A stretch of DNA of 64,000 nucleotides, taken from Scenedesmus sp. ARA3. Its lineage: Eukaryota > Chlorophyta > Chlorophyceae > Sphaeropleales > Scenedesmaceae. The stretch covers positions 54,691-118,690 of the forward strand of contig RWJK01001900.1 of the NCBI GenBank assembly GCA_004335835.1, in the 5' to 3' direction. Both the position numbers and the translations under genes were made by a program. The first letter of the stretch is position 1, and every line of letters starts with the position of its first letter. Under the pieces are notes generated by a model that saw only the letters and a list, made by a program, of their open reading frames with translations, was not told the DNA's origin and ran no database searches. Positions 1-12,093 of the stretch are shown here, piece by piece.

Positions 1-212
1 AGCGATGTAATTTAGGTGATTGCTCGCAGGATTGTGCTGTAGCCGGACACAACATGACTCGCATGCACTGACAGCCTGGTGCAGCTTGTGCTGTATGACA
101 TGACAGCATGCTTCATCCCGCACCTGCTACGCACCACACACAACGCCGCCATGCCATGCACACTTACACAAGCTTGCTTGCGCGCTGCCCCTTTCCTGCC
201 ATCCCCTCGCAG

Positions 213-1911
213 GAGCGACAACGTGCAGGGCCTTGTCCAAGTTGGTGGCTCCTTTGCAGGCGCAGGCGCCTCGCTGTGGCAGACAAAACTTTCCGGCGTG
301 ATGAACCCCTACCCCGCCCTCACCAACATACTGGGCAGCCCACAGGCCCTCGGCCAGCTGCCTGTGTTCCCACTTGAGGCGGCTGTGTACAAGTTTGGTT
401 TGGGCATGCCATCTGGCCTCACACTGCTGCCGACTGGGGAGGCTGAGGGCGCCGATCATGTGCTGGTGCAGACTCCCTCCAGGAGCTACACTGTGGCGCA
501 GCAGAAGGAGCTGCTGAAGGACATGGGCGATGACCAATCGGTGAGCTGCTGCCTGGGCATCTGGCGCTTGCTGCACTGGGTGCTTGCGCAGGGCGAAACC
601 GTTGGCAGCAACGCAAGCAGCCTGGGCAGTCCTGCACTGCAAAGCGCATGCAGTCCCACTGCATCAGTCGACAGGTTAGTGACGCTTGCTGCTGTGGTGT
701 GTCTGCTGCAACCGCAGGCGGAACTGCTGGATGGCATCAGCGCTCAGGTCAAGTCACTGCTGGCACCTGGACCCATGCCTGGTGTCGAGACCTACTGCGT
801 ATACGGTGAGAGAGACGCTGAACTATCTCATCCTCCCAGACAGGCTGTGCAGCAGAGCGAGTGCAGGCTTGCCTGCATGCAGCAAGCAGCACGTGACCAT
901 GCACATGTGCCTGTTTCATCCAACACCTGTTGTTTAGGACGCTGGGAGTCTCCGCTGTGCCTTTGTGTGTGCCTTTGCAACTGCTAACATGTGGACTGCC
1001 CGCCTGCTCAATTGCTGTGCTGCTGCAGGCGCCAACGTGCCCACTCCAATGACGTTGCTGTACAGGGAGGACATCGCCTACCGCCAGCCCATGCAGCGGC
1101 CATATGATATGATCACAGGCCCAGGCGACGGCTCCATCAGCCTCAAGTCCCTGCGCCTCTGCAGCATGTGAGTGCTGAGCAGTATGGCTTGTGTTGTTGT
1201 CGAGGAGAGTGCTGCATCTTGATAAGTGTCATGCACAACATGCACGCAGTGGCGCAACACTGCAAGCCTGCCCGTAGTTCGGTTTGTGTACATGCCACGG
1301 TATCACATTCTGCGCTGTGGCTAAAGCTCTTCTTCTGCAGCACCAGCAGGCACTTTTGCTGAGACCGTCTGCTGCTGTTTGTCCCTTGCAGGATTGCTCC
1401 CCAGGACCACCTGGTTGAGATCCAGGACCCTGCAGTTGACCATGCTGGGGTGTTCAACCAGGACCAGGGCCTTGCGGTGCTCATGAGTGTGCTGGAAAAG
1501 TTCATCTACAAGCAGCAGCCAGCAGCGGCAGCGGCAGCACCAAGCAAGCAGCAGCAGCCAGCGCCTGCAGCACCACCGGCAGGAGCTCCTGCAGCATCAG
1601 CGGCTGCAGCATTACCGGCAGCAGCATCAACAGCAACTCCTGCAGCAGCATCTGCAGTAGCAGCACCTGCAGCAGTACCAGCAGCAAAACCTGCAACAGC
1701 TCCTGCAGCAGTACCAGCAGCAAAACCTGCAACAGCCCCTGCAGCAGCCCCTGCAGCAGCAGCGCCGGCAGCACCTGCAGGAAGTGCAGGCAAAGGTGTG
1801 GTCGCTTTCGGCAAGGGTGCTGTTGTTGTGGGCAAGGGCGCGAGCGTGGCAGGCAAGGGAGCTACATTCGGTTTACGTAAGGGTCCATTGTCCTTCACTT
1901 TTGGGCACTAA
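213..1911 (+). CDS. Group XV phospholipase A2 / LCAT-like lipase, 3' part
   Basis: Exons 213-540, 718-805, 1029-1167 and 1392-1911 join in frame; the 5' part lies outside the window. The order of motifs matches lysosomal PLA2/LCAT acyl hydrolases, which cleave or transfer acyl chains of glycerophospholipids: a VLVQTPSRSYT segment, then PGVETYCVYGANVPTP across an intron, then GDGSISLKSL with the expected catalytic Asp, and a DHAGVF segment near the end that should hold the catalytic His. The nucleophile Ser elbow would be upstream of position 213. After the fold ends (IYKQQ) the last exon adds about 100 residues of Ala/Pro/Gln-rich sequence containing a 36-bp tandem coding repeat. It closes with five evenly spaced GKG/RKG motifs, a tail I know of in no LCAT relative. 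Family assignment is firm; substrate is not known. Confidence 0.78.
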
Positions 1912-4402
1912 CACTTTGGATATCTCTAGCAGCATGCCGTCTTTTGCCTGTACATAGGGCTGTCAGTTGTACAGCATCAGCAGCATTCCTTAAAGGTGGA
2001 TGAGTGTGCAACAGATGAGTGCTGTTGCGTGCAGACATTAAAGCTACTGCCATTGTCAGGCCTCGCAAGAGTCACTGTGCTGTGTTCATTTTGAAGGTAG
2101 GCATTCGTTGTGTGCACCAAAGAGCCTCAAGTTGAACAGTGGCATGCTCAGCATCGAGCTAGGTAGGCACATCTGGCTGCACACGTCAGAATGTTGGTAG
2201 ATGCAACGGCAGTGGCAGTTGATGCACAGAGCTGTTGTCTCTTGTGCTGGCCTGCGCGTGTGTCCACTTCTTGCGCAACCTCAGCTGCTAGCTGCTGTTG
2301 ATTGCAGGCAGTGGCTGACGGTGTGTGCCTTTCCTTTATGCATGCACGTATACACGAGCCTGCGCCATGCAGATTGCACTCACGAACATTTTGCTCAAGC
2401 TGCTGGTGTGAGCATTGTTACGGCAGGCTCAGCCAGTGCACTTCCCCTGATGTAGACGCAGCAAACAAGCTACCACAGTGGCAGGTAGTTGAGCTCAGCA
2501 GAGGTAACTGCATGCAGTGTATGCATGTGCCATGCACGGCTGCTTCAACTTCCTGTCAGCCTCCTAGTTTAGTGTTGGGACAGACAGCTGTATCGTGGTG
2601 TTGCGTCTGGTTTGTTCTGTGCGGCAGTTGTGTAGCTAGCTTGTGACCTCACCCATGTGTTGATTGTGCCGCTGTGTCACCTCAACTGGCAAGCTTGGCC
2701 TTGGTATGTGTTGAGACGGTGCATGTGTGTATGTGTGTTTTCAGTGTTGCACAAACTAGGATGTATGCTGATGTCTTGTAGGCTTGGCTGCTGTATGTTG
2801 ATGTCGTGTGGGCTTGGCTGCTGTGGAGCTGTGAATGCTCGGCAGTCAGGGGTAGCGTTGACTAGATTGGGCTAGGTTGCATGCCACGTAGAGTATCTCC
2901 ACATGGTAGTATCATGTCTGCCATGCTTTGACTAGGGCACAGGTTGCATAGAACAATGTTATGTCATAACACCAGATGCATGCATCCCCACGCTGCATTC
3001 AAACAGCGGTGAGGCTTGCACATCAGCGCAAGCACGCTAGGCGCGAGCGCCCTGCAACATGGGCTGCTCTGCTAGTAGGTTGGTTGAGCCTGGTAGCTAG
3101 GTTGGGGCCGCACTGTTTCTGTCCATGCACAGAAACAGGCCATGATTTGGCTGCAGCCATATATGCCTTGTTGTGAGGCCAGTAAGGGTAGGAAGGGTTG
3201 CTGTGCAGCTGCTGAAAGCAGCTGATGCAGCCAGGGCAGTGTAGTTGGTAGCTACCTATAGTCTTGTATGTGTAGAGGACAGAAGATGAGTGGGGGCAGT
3301 AGTGGCAGGGCGCTCTTGAGCTGCGCTGCATCAGTGCTAGCGTGATTCCTTGTTGAATTGGTGGGGGTGGTACATTTGCCTGCCAGCGGCTCACTTGCTG
3401 CTGCTCAGGCGCTAGTGCGCGAGTGCTGGTCATCATGCCTGGCGCTCCGGCATATGCATGTGGGTGTTGCTGATGCATGTGCTGCTGGGGTGGCAGCCTA
3501 CATGGTGGCAGCCTACGTGGTGCCGAGGGCACACTCGACCGCATGGGAGTGACAATCATTGTGGCTGTTCGTACAGGTTCTGTTCTGGGAAAGTACTTGG
3601 CCCCTGTGTGCGCGGCGGCAGCCGCTAATGTGTGCACAGGGTGTGTTGCCATGGGCTGGCTTCATTCCTTTTGACAGCCAAACAGTCAGATGAGCTGATT
3701 AGGACGGCTGTCACATAATGACTGAGCAGCAGCCTCTGCTGCGGGCCGCAGCCTGCGGCAGCCGTAAGTGGCCTGCTGTGCTGCGGTCAACAGGGCGAGT
3801 TTTGGCAGTGCTGATGGTGCTGTCTGTCTTTCGTCTGATGTGCTTTTGCGGCGTTGCTCTGTCTATGTCTCTCTGCCGATTGGATCTGTTGTTGCCTTCT
3901 CAACTGGTGACGTGGCTAATGTAACTTGACATTCTCAAGATCCAATGCTTCCCAGGCTGCCGCTGCCAAGTGCCCTATCCACATTGTCTCAACCATACTT
4001 GTCGTGTTGCATGAATCCTCAGTTTCAGCCGTGGTGGAGGCACCACATGAAACACCATTTTCGGGTGTTGTTTACAGCCAGATTCTGATTTGAAGGCATA
4101 AGTGAGTGTTGCAGAGCTGCTGCTGCTGCCCCTGCCCTGCGCAGCGCATGCCCCTTACAGGCATCTACGATGCCGACACTGCAGACCCGTTGGCTGCTTG
4201 CAGCACAATGCACTAAGTAGGATATCCACCAAGTAAGTGATAACTCCCCTTGATAAAACTTGGTGCGCTGGAGACCAGGTAGTATCCTTGCATATTTTTG
4301 TTACAAGACGTCATGCACACCAGACTGCAAAGACCAGCCACCGCCCCAACTGAAAACACGATCTCAAGGTGGTGCCCCGACCGCTGGGTGCTGCTGCTGC
4401 TG
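1912..4402. other. Intergenic, no gene recognised
   Basis: This lies between the tail-to-tail ends of the lipase (+) and the primase (-). It is rich in TG/GC words and holds only short open frames without family signatures or consistent splice sites. Two small tandem repeats are visible: about 31 bp twice near 2761-2822 and about 15 bp twice near 3490-3520. A 68-residue frame at 3718-3924 with hydrophobic stretches is the only one that looks slightly protein-like, and I cannot support it. Confidence 0.5.
4301..4305 (-). terminator. Poly(A) signal TGTAA for the primase gene
   Basis: TGTAA on the minus strand, 98 nt past the primase stop. TGTAA is the usual chlorophyte polyadenylation signal. 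The position is right, but a 5-mer is weak evidence alone. Confidence 0.4.
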
Positions 4403-5876
4403 CTACTGCTGCTGCTGCGGCTGCTGCTGCGGCGGCGGAGGCGGCGGCTGCGGAGGCTGCTGCGGCACTACCCCAGGCCGCACCAATCCAGGCTTCCTCA
4501 GCGGCGGCTGCCCAGCAAAACCTAGCTGCTGCTGCTGCTGCTGCTGCTGTGTTGCCTGCAGCTTCGCCAGTGCCTCCTGCTTCCGCTGCTGCTGCTGCCG
4601 CGCTGCCTCAGCAGCCTCGGCTGCTTGCCGAGCAGCCGCCTCAGCTGCTGCTGCTGCTGCCTGCTGCTCGGCCTCCTGCAGCTCCTGGGCCAGCTGCTGT
4701 GCTGCTGCTAGTGCTGCTTGCTGCTGCCGCTCATCCTCCTCTTGCAGGGCATGCAGCAGCTGCTGCTGCTGCACAAGCAGCTGCTCCTGCTCTCGTGCCA
4801 GCTCTTGCTGCTGCTCCTGCATCTCCCGCCACAGCGCCACCTGCTGCTGCAGCTGCTGCGAATCGGGTGCATTCACAACGCCAGGCCGTACAAGTGCTGG
4901 CTTGCTGAGTGCAGCAGCAGCAGCTGCTGCTGCTGGTTGCTGCTTGGCTGCCTGCGCTGCCTGCAGCTTCGCAAGAGCCGCCTGCTTCTTCTGCTGCTGC
5001 TGCTTCTGTAGCTCTGCTGCTTTCTGCTGCTGCGCTTGCTGCGTCTGCTGCCGCTTAGATGGCGCCCGCAGCTGCTGCTGAGGCTGCTGTTGGGTAAACA
5101 GGCTGTCGAGGTTGAAGCTGTCTGCCCCGCGCTCCTGCAGCAGCTTGGCCACCTTGTTGCAGCTGCGGATGATGCGCTTGGCTGACAACAGCTGCTCTCT
5201 GCTATCTGCAGCCTGCACAGCAGACAAAACGCAGCAGCACAAGCAGCAGCGCATGCAGCATCAGCACCGGCAAACATCTGCAGAGGCGGCCACAGGGTCA
5301 GACAAGGCGACCCCCAGCACCTGAGGCCAGCACGCACAGGCTGTTGGCTGCGGTGCGCATACATGTCACCATCGAAATTAGCAAGCTGACAGCTCAACAC
5401 CGCAGCAGCTGTCTGTCTTCTGCACCAGTGTTGCTCTGCACTGCGACAGTGCCTCTGCTGCTTGCAGCCCCTTCCCGTTTGACCGTTTTTGCATTCGACG
5501 TTTTGCGCCGAAACTCACCTGGTAGACTGCTTCCAAAAAATCCTGCGACTGCTCAAACACGCGCGCCTCCATCGCATCCAGCAAAATGCTGCAGCGCTGC
5601 AGCGCCGCGTAGCTCAGCGGCTGCCGCATCCACACCCCGCCCTCCAGCTGCACCTCGCTGTAGTGCTTTTCCTGCACCCAAGCGGGGTCAGAATCCATCC
5701 AAGGGGCCTTGCAGCTGCCTAGTAACCTCAAGCTGCCGTGAGGCGAGTCTATGACAGACTCCCAGTCAAGATGCTGCAGGGTGCCTGCACCGCAGGATTC
5801 TGCTGCTGCTGGTTCAGGTGAGCTGCTGCTGCTGCTGCTGCTGCTGCCAGGTGCTGCGTCAGCTGCAGGAGTGACG

Positions 5877-5912
<36 letters not shown>

Positions 5913-7792
5913 ACAGCCTCATCGTCTGCATTCTGCAGCATGTCCAGCAGCTGCTGCCCCTCAGGCCCCTCACTGCTGCGCAGCTGCTGCATCAGCGCCT
6001 CCTGCACAGCCTGCGGCAGCTGCCGCAGCGCCTGCCGCGCCTGCAGCACCTGCTGCTGCAGCGCGGCCTCTTCCCGCAGCAGCAGCAGCGGCGGCAAGCC
6101 GCTGAGCTCGCTGCGGCAGCGATTGATAAAGCGCTTGCGCACTTCGCGAACGGATGCTTCCACTGTGAAGATTGCTGGGAAGTTCACGTGCACTTTGTAG
6201 GGTGTGCGCATGGACAGGATTGGCTGCAGCTGCTGCTGCTCGAAGCCGTAGTGTGCGGCGGCCTCTTCTGTGACTATCTGCACCACTTGTGGGATGAGGC
6301 TGAGCACCAGGTTGATGTCTAGTTCCCAAGCGAAGTCAAGCTCTTGGAAGAACCTGCAGGCGGCAAAGCAAGCCGGCAAATACAAACACATGTGAGATGC
6401 TAGGGACACCCTGGTGGGTGTTGCATTGCATGAGACTGTGCATATCAGCAGCTGCCCATGCTGATGCACAGCCAAGGCGCCCAGGGCAGGACCTGTGAGA
6501 TACATGCTGCACATCTACCTCGCAGCAGCAGCACCAACTGATGACGCCGCACACAACACGAAGCAGCTGCCACCACCTGCTCGTACAACTGCCTCCCAAC
6601 CCACACCTGCGCACACAGCATTGCTTGCAGGTGAACGGTTGTGCATTTACCATGCCTAAAACTGCCATATCACATCCGCCACTTACTTGTAGGGCTGCCC
6701 CTGGTAGCACTGCGCAATGTGCAGCCGCCGCTTCGCCTGCACAAATGTGTAGTAATACGGCTGCAGAAACTCATCCAGCACTGCGGGTGACACCAGATAC
6801 TTGCCGCCATGCCACTCCGCAGGCCCCAGGAAGCTCATGAAGTTATAAGGGGCACCTTTTGGGGCCCCAAAGTGCTGCAGGAAGCTTGGGGACTTGTAGC
6901 GGGACTTGTTGAGCACCGGGCGCTGCTCTGGGGGCTCATTTGTGGTGCCTGGCGGTGGCAATTGTACTGGCACCGGCTGCTCGTCCACCTGGTGGTAGAA
7001 GTTGTAGAATTCGACCTTGGGCGGCTGCTCAAGGTCACTGCTGCTGCTGCTGCTGCTGCTGTCTGCATGGCTGCCGATTGGAGCTGTGGTAGCAGCGGCA
7101 GCTGCGTCTGCGTCTGCAGCTCCAGCTGCGTCTGCATCTGCATCTACAGCAGCTGCGTCTGCAGCTCCAGCTGCAACAGCATCTGCAGCTACAACTGTGT
7201 CTGCAACTCCAGCTACAGCTGAATCAGCATCCCCAGCTACAGCTGCACCACCATCTGCAGCTACAGCAGCATCAGCGTCTGCAGCTGCAGCTGCAACTGC
7301 GTATGTGCTTGCGCTTTCGGCTGCAGTGACATGGGCCTCCTCACCCACAGCTGCAACCGGGCCAGTGCTTGTGCTTGCGCTTGCAGCGCCGCTGTTGTGA
7401 GAGTCTTGGCTGCAGCCACCCACTGCTGAGCCTGGCAGCCGCGCACCAGACACTGCTGCTGCTGCTGCTTCACGGACTACAGCACCGTCCCCAGGAGACA
7501 AGTATGTTGCATCAGGCTGCTGCTGCTGCTGTGCGGTGAACGACTGGTGGGGCTGTTGCTGTGCATGCACCACATCACTGTGCCTCTCCTGCAGTTCTTG
7601 CGGTGCTCCAGCTTCTGAACTGCTGCTGGACTTGCAAGTATGCGTGCAGCCACGTGATAGAGGAACAGCTGCACGACGAACATGGATAGACAGTCCCTGG
7701 CGGGTAAGGCTTGACTGCAGATTTCTGCTCCTGCTGCTGCTCCTGCTGTTGCTGCTGCTGCACCTGTTGGTTTTCCCAATGCGCAGGCGCAT
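4403..7792 (-). CDS. Archaeo-eukaryotic primase, giant-virus-like type
   Basis: Exons 7792-6687, 6353-5519 and 5212-4403 give 916 aa with matching phases. The order of motifs is that of AEP primases of nucleocytoplasmic large DNA viruses: HGGKYLVSP then a Tyr-rich helix (about 330-360), ELDFAWELD (E373, D375; metal motif I), YKVHVNFP (H424; motif II), a long Gln/Ala/Ser-rich insertion, then WESVIDSPHGSLRLLGSCK (about 560-580; motif III Asp followed by the LR-GS-K signature). Such enzymes make RNA or DNA primers. No SF3 helicase follows, unlike viral D5-type primase-helicases; the last exon is a short basic helix plus a Gln/Ala-rich coiled tail. The first 250 residues are Ser/Ala-rich, so the start (ATG 7792) is uncertain. 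Alternatives are a PrimPol relative or an old viral insert turned host gene. Host-like introns and CAG tracts show long residence. Confidence 0.62.
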
Positions 7793-8213
7793 GTTTGTGT
7801 GAACTTAACTATTATTCTGTGTCAATGATTCCAGTTATATCGGCTACACGTACGGAAACAACCCTTAACGAACCAGCTTGTCAACTGTATCACTACACGA
7901 CAGGCTCTCCTGCGCATGCCTGGGAACCTGCTACCATTAGTCAATCGTAGTGGAAAGCTACCCGCGTTTGTTTTACATAAACCGGCACAGACGAACTGAC
8001 ACACCAAAGCCCTTCGGGTTCTTCTGGTGTCTGGTGACTGGTGGTGTGTTCAGTGACCAACTGTGTTGCAGGCAACCTCTACAGGTGATAAGTGGACAAC
8101 CGTTAGTCACATTGTACTTAATTTAAGCTTTGTGCTGTTGCAGCGCAGTCGCTGCTTCTGCCATTGTAGTTGCAGGCGTGTCACCATCGCACATCAGGCT
8201 GCTGCATACTCTC
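7793..8213. promoter_or_regulatory. Divergent upstream region, primase / SnoaL genes
   Basis: 421 bp between two outward-facing start codons. It presumably holds both promoters and 5' UTRs. It is AT-richer than its surroundings, with no TATA box I would defend. The SnoaL 5' end may include a UTR intron (acceptor-like CAG runs at 8060-8180). Confidence 0.4.
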
Positions 8214-9830
8214 ATGGCACTGCAGCTGGCAAAGCAAGCAACAGCCCTCCGGCGCACACCAGCACTCCCAAACTCCTGCAGCTACCTTACAAGGGTGCAG
8301 CTCCGTGGCAATCGTCGCAGGCTGGCAATGGCAGCAGCGCAGGCAGACGTGCCAGCAGAGGTTGTGGTGCAGCGGCAGGTGAGGACACGCAACACCACCG
8401 GCAGCCAATGCAGGCAGCACATCCCCAACTACTTGTGGACGTGAAAGATAATGGTTAGTGTTTGTTTTGTTGAGGTTCGCACAGCAACAATGCTGGCGCC
8501 CACAGCACCACCTGCTGTCCTATGATGTGCTGTAGCCTGGGTGCTGGCCTCTGCCTTGCCTTCCTGCGCTGTGAAAGGGCAAATGTAGACAACTCCTGGA
8601 TTAAGATAACCAAGGTAATTGCATAGTTACGCATTTTGAGCTGTGCTGTAATGGGGTGTCACCCTGCCGTGCTGCACTGTGCTGCACCTGCTGCAGCTGG
8701 AGGCGTACAATGCGCGGGACCTGGAAGCGTTCATGGACCTGCTGGATGAGCAGTGTGTGGCCACAGATGCAGTGACGGGCGCTGTGCTGGGCACAGGCAA
8801 GGCAGAGCTCAGGTGCGCAGCAGGTGCACTACTGTGCAGTGTTGGGCACAGGCACTGCAAGTGTTGGTGCAAGGCAAGGGTTTGTGCCGTGCTGTGCACA
8901 GGCAAGGCAGCGCTCAGGTGCGCAGCACGGCACTCTCGTGTGGCTGTAGCTGGTTGGCGCAGTGGCAGGTGCCACGGACAATGCAGTTCATGGCACAGGC
9001 AAGGCACAGCTCAGGTGGAAGTGTGATGAAGCCGGCAGGTAGGCCGACCGCCTCAAATTAATTTTACTGAGGTGTTGGCCAGGACACAAAGTGTAAAGTA
9101 TCGGTTGTGGTGCACGGCCTGTAAGTCACCGCTGCAGTGTCATGCGTGTCATGCGGGTCGTAGGTCAGACATCTTTCACGGTTTACATTGCAGCTGGCAC
9201 AGCGGCGCGGTGTTGTCATCTGACGCGCCCGTGGCACCTGTGTCAGCTTGCATCCTGCGCTTAGCTAGGCAACACCCGCAATGCGATCCTTTGAGCGCTT
9301 CCAATCTGCTGTCTGGTGCTGCCCTGATGTACACACATGTTTGAAAGAGAGTCTGCAGTTTTACATGCAACGTGCCAGCTGATTTGGTGTCGAAGGATAG
9401 TCTATCTGACTGTTACTACATTGTGTGCACCGTCACTTGCAGGAAGCGCTACGAGAGCCGCTTCCAGACTGAGGTGCACAGTGAGCTGCTGGGCCGGCTG
9501 TGCCTGGGCAACGTGGTCGTGGACAGGGAGATCATCACAGGTAGGCCTGGTAACTGCGCTGCAATTAAGGGCAGATGCTACCTTACCTCGCCAAGCGGTT
9601 GAGCAATAGCTCATGTTATCAGCAGCACAGCATTGCAGCTGCTAGCAAGCATACCAGGCCCTGAAGTTTGTTGACTACAATGTTTATGTCGAGGGGTGCC
9701 GTCCTGCTGCTGTATGGTGCTCTCTGCAGGCCTGCCTGACGCTGGCGTTGCAGACTGCCTGGCCACCTACCACTGCAGTGGCGGCAAGATTCAAAAGATG
9801 GAGTTTGTGTGGCAGCCACGCAAGCAGTAA
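8214..9830 (+). CDS. SnoaL/NTF2-like small protein, probably plastid-targeted
   Basis: Exons 8214-8378, 8697-8812, 9443-9540 and 9730-9830 splice in phase to 159 aa. After the first exon the sequence follows SnoaL-like NTF2 domains: YNARDLEAFMDLL, a short strand with GTGKAELR, then KRYESRF, LGNVVVDREIITG, and a final ATYHCSGGKIQKMEFVW strand. This fold is a cone-shaped barrel used by polyketide cyclases, ketosteroid isomerases and many uncharacterised binding proteins, so no reaction can be named. The first ~45 residues (MALQLAKQATALRR..., Arg/Ser/Ala-rich, no acid) look like an organelle transit peptide, with a second Met (MAAAQAD) at its end that could begin the mature form. Intron 2 carries two further copies of the exon-2 end with splice donor. 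Confidence 0.72.
8783..9018 (+). repeat. Tandem copies of exon-2 end and donor of the SnoaL gene
   Basis: The exon-2 end (CACAGGCAAGGCAGAGCTCAG before the GT at 8813) recurs in the following intron, ending at 8917 and 9014. Each copy keeps CAGGCAAGGCA, CTCAG and a GTG donor. Spacings are 105 and 97 bp. The copies are potential alternative donors. Confidence 0.8.
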
Positions 9831-10944
9831 GGCGTCAGCGAGCTGGCAGGGATGTTGCTACGCAGTGAAGAGTCGATGCGGAGGGTGCTCCGAGCGGAGA
9901 TTCTGTTGTTTCTGCTGGCGGCCCATGCGTCACCAGCATCAGCAAGCATTGGACTGCATAGGCTGTGGGCTTGTGTGCAGCCAAAATGCACCGGAAGCAT
10001 GATATTGTCATGAAGCATGCGTACAATGCAGCACCGCTTGAATTGCACGGCCTCATAAAGTTTGCAGGAGCCTCCTGCACTGAGTGAGGTTGAAGAGCTC
10101 GCCTGAGTCAAACGCCTGGCTCATCTTGACCTGACAGCACGCATTGCCTCCAGCTGAGCTACAGCAGGGCACACGTTCACCGTACTCATTGTGAGTTCAA
10201 ACGCTTTGCTGCTGTCAATGTGCATGTGGCACCATCATGAACCTTGGAATGTCATGCAACCCGGGACAAACAGACGTGCATGTAGCGCGTCGGCCAAACT
10301 GCAAAGGGAGCTGCTTGTCAGGATACTGTAGTCGGCGTGCCTGTTGGGCAGCTGCCATGGCGTGTGTCACTGTCACAGTAGCAGCAGCATGCATGTCACA
10401 TGCATCGGCACGCCCACCACATGGGCGAGGCTCACGTGAGTCATTAACTGCCATGTTGCTGTGGGTTATGCCAGCTGCCTGGTGTTTCAGGGGTTAAGCA
10501 TATACAAAAGGTTTGGTGTGGGCAAGTGTGGAGCTTTGACGTGGACTCGAGCTGCGACTGGGCCTGCTTTAGACCCTGTACCAGCTGAACCTGCTGCTTG
10601 CACCCTAGTCCAGGGGGCTACACCAGCAGGGTAACCTCCCAGGCTATCTTACATGCACAGTAGGTGCCGTCGTCTATGTAAATCGGTTATTGAGACAAGT
10701 TATCAAGAGTTTCCAAAGCAGAACGCAACAGCTTCTGCCCAGAGTCCCGTTGCTTTCGTCGCCAGGTCTCGCCCAGCCAACCTTCCTGCTGACTGCAGCT
10801 CACCCAGCCGACTCATCGATCAGGCGCATTCGGTTCCGTTTTCAACGGTCTGATGGCTCTCGAGCGACCCTAGGTCACCGCTGGCTTTGCTGGGACTTTG
10901 TCTTCGGCACAGTTGTTGAGCAGCGCTGTAGACAGCTTCAAACC
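9831..10944. other. Intergenic, SnoaL 3' side and CK1 upstream region
   Basis: No coding signature seen. It must hold the SnoaL 3' UTR and the CK1 promoter and 5' UTR; the last 250 bp before the CK1 ATG read like an untranslated leader. Confidence 0.45.
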
Positions 10945-12051
10945 ATGGCTCTAGACATATTGATAGCTGGCAAATATCGTTTGGGGCGAAAGCTCGGTGG
11001 AGGCAGCTTTGGGGAAATCTTTTTAGGTAAGCGGGGTTGCTACTTGCCGTGGACAGCCGATCCCGCTTACGCAAACGCACATCGTTATAGCTGATGGCTT
11101 TCTTGCTCCGTCGTCCCTGCTGCTGGGGATGTACAGGCACAAACCTGCAGACGGGCGAGGAGGTCGGCATCAAGTTGGTAAGGGCAACGCTGTTCACCTA
11201 TGTATCTTTGTTTGCTTCATAGTATTGCTGGTAGCACAGCCAGGTGCCCTGCTGTCCCTCCATGCAGTAGTAGCAGTGGGCAGTGCACTGAACAGCAGCT
11301 GTACCTTGCTGTTGCTGTTGCCCTTGCAGGAGTCGGTAAAAGCCCGGCATCCGCAGCTGTTGTATGAGTCTAAGCTCTACAAGATCCTCCAGGGCGGAGG
11401 TGAGCAACCTTGCAAGCTGGTGGAAGCTGCTACGCTTGCAAACTGCCCGTAGCACAGCACTCCTGCAGTTGCAGACAGCTCAGCTGACTCTCCCTTCGCG
11501 TACCATGTCTTCTGCTGCAGCTGGCATCCCCAACTTGCGCTGGTATGGCATCGAGGGCGAGTACAACGTGATGGTCATCGACCTGCTGGGCCCCAGCCTT
11601 GAAGACCTGTTCAACTTCTGCAGCAGGAAGCTGACAGTGAAGAGCGTGCTCATGCTGGCAGACCAGATGGTGCGCGGCGCGCTGCTGGCTGCTTGCGGCG
11701 CTTGAGCAGCAGCACAACAATAGAAGTTGATGCGAGGGCGGCATGTAGTCTGCAATGCTCTGGACCAGCATCGGCAGAGTGCAGTGCCGGAGCAGCATGG
11801 GCTGCCAGTCAAGTGTTGATTCAAACACCCTGTGCCAGCGCAAGGTGTCCAATTTCTGCGCACTCCTACAGCTGCCTGCTGTCCATCATCCTCTGGTGTT
11901 ACGACCGCTGCTCCTGCTGGTGTGCTTGCTGCTTGCTGCTGCAGATTGCGCGCGTGGAGTACGTGCACTCGCGCAGCTTCATCCACAGGGACATCAAGCC
12001 AGACAACTTCCTCATGGGGCTGGGCAAGCGCGCCAACCAGGTGCGGCAGCG

Positions 12052-12093
<42 letters not shown>

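Noticed and set aside
3023..3652. 209-codon minus-strand frame
   Set aside because: No family signature, no splice partners, composition like surrounding intergenic DNA.
3718..3924. 68-codon plus frame with hydrophobic segments
   Set aside because: Could be a small membrane protein but there is no supporting exon or homology I can name.
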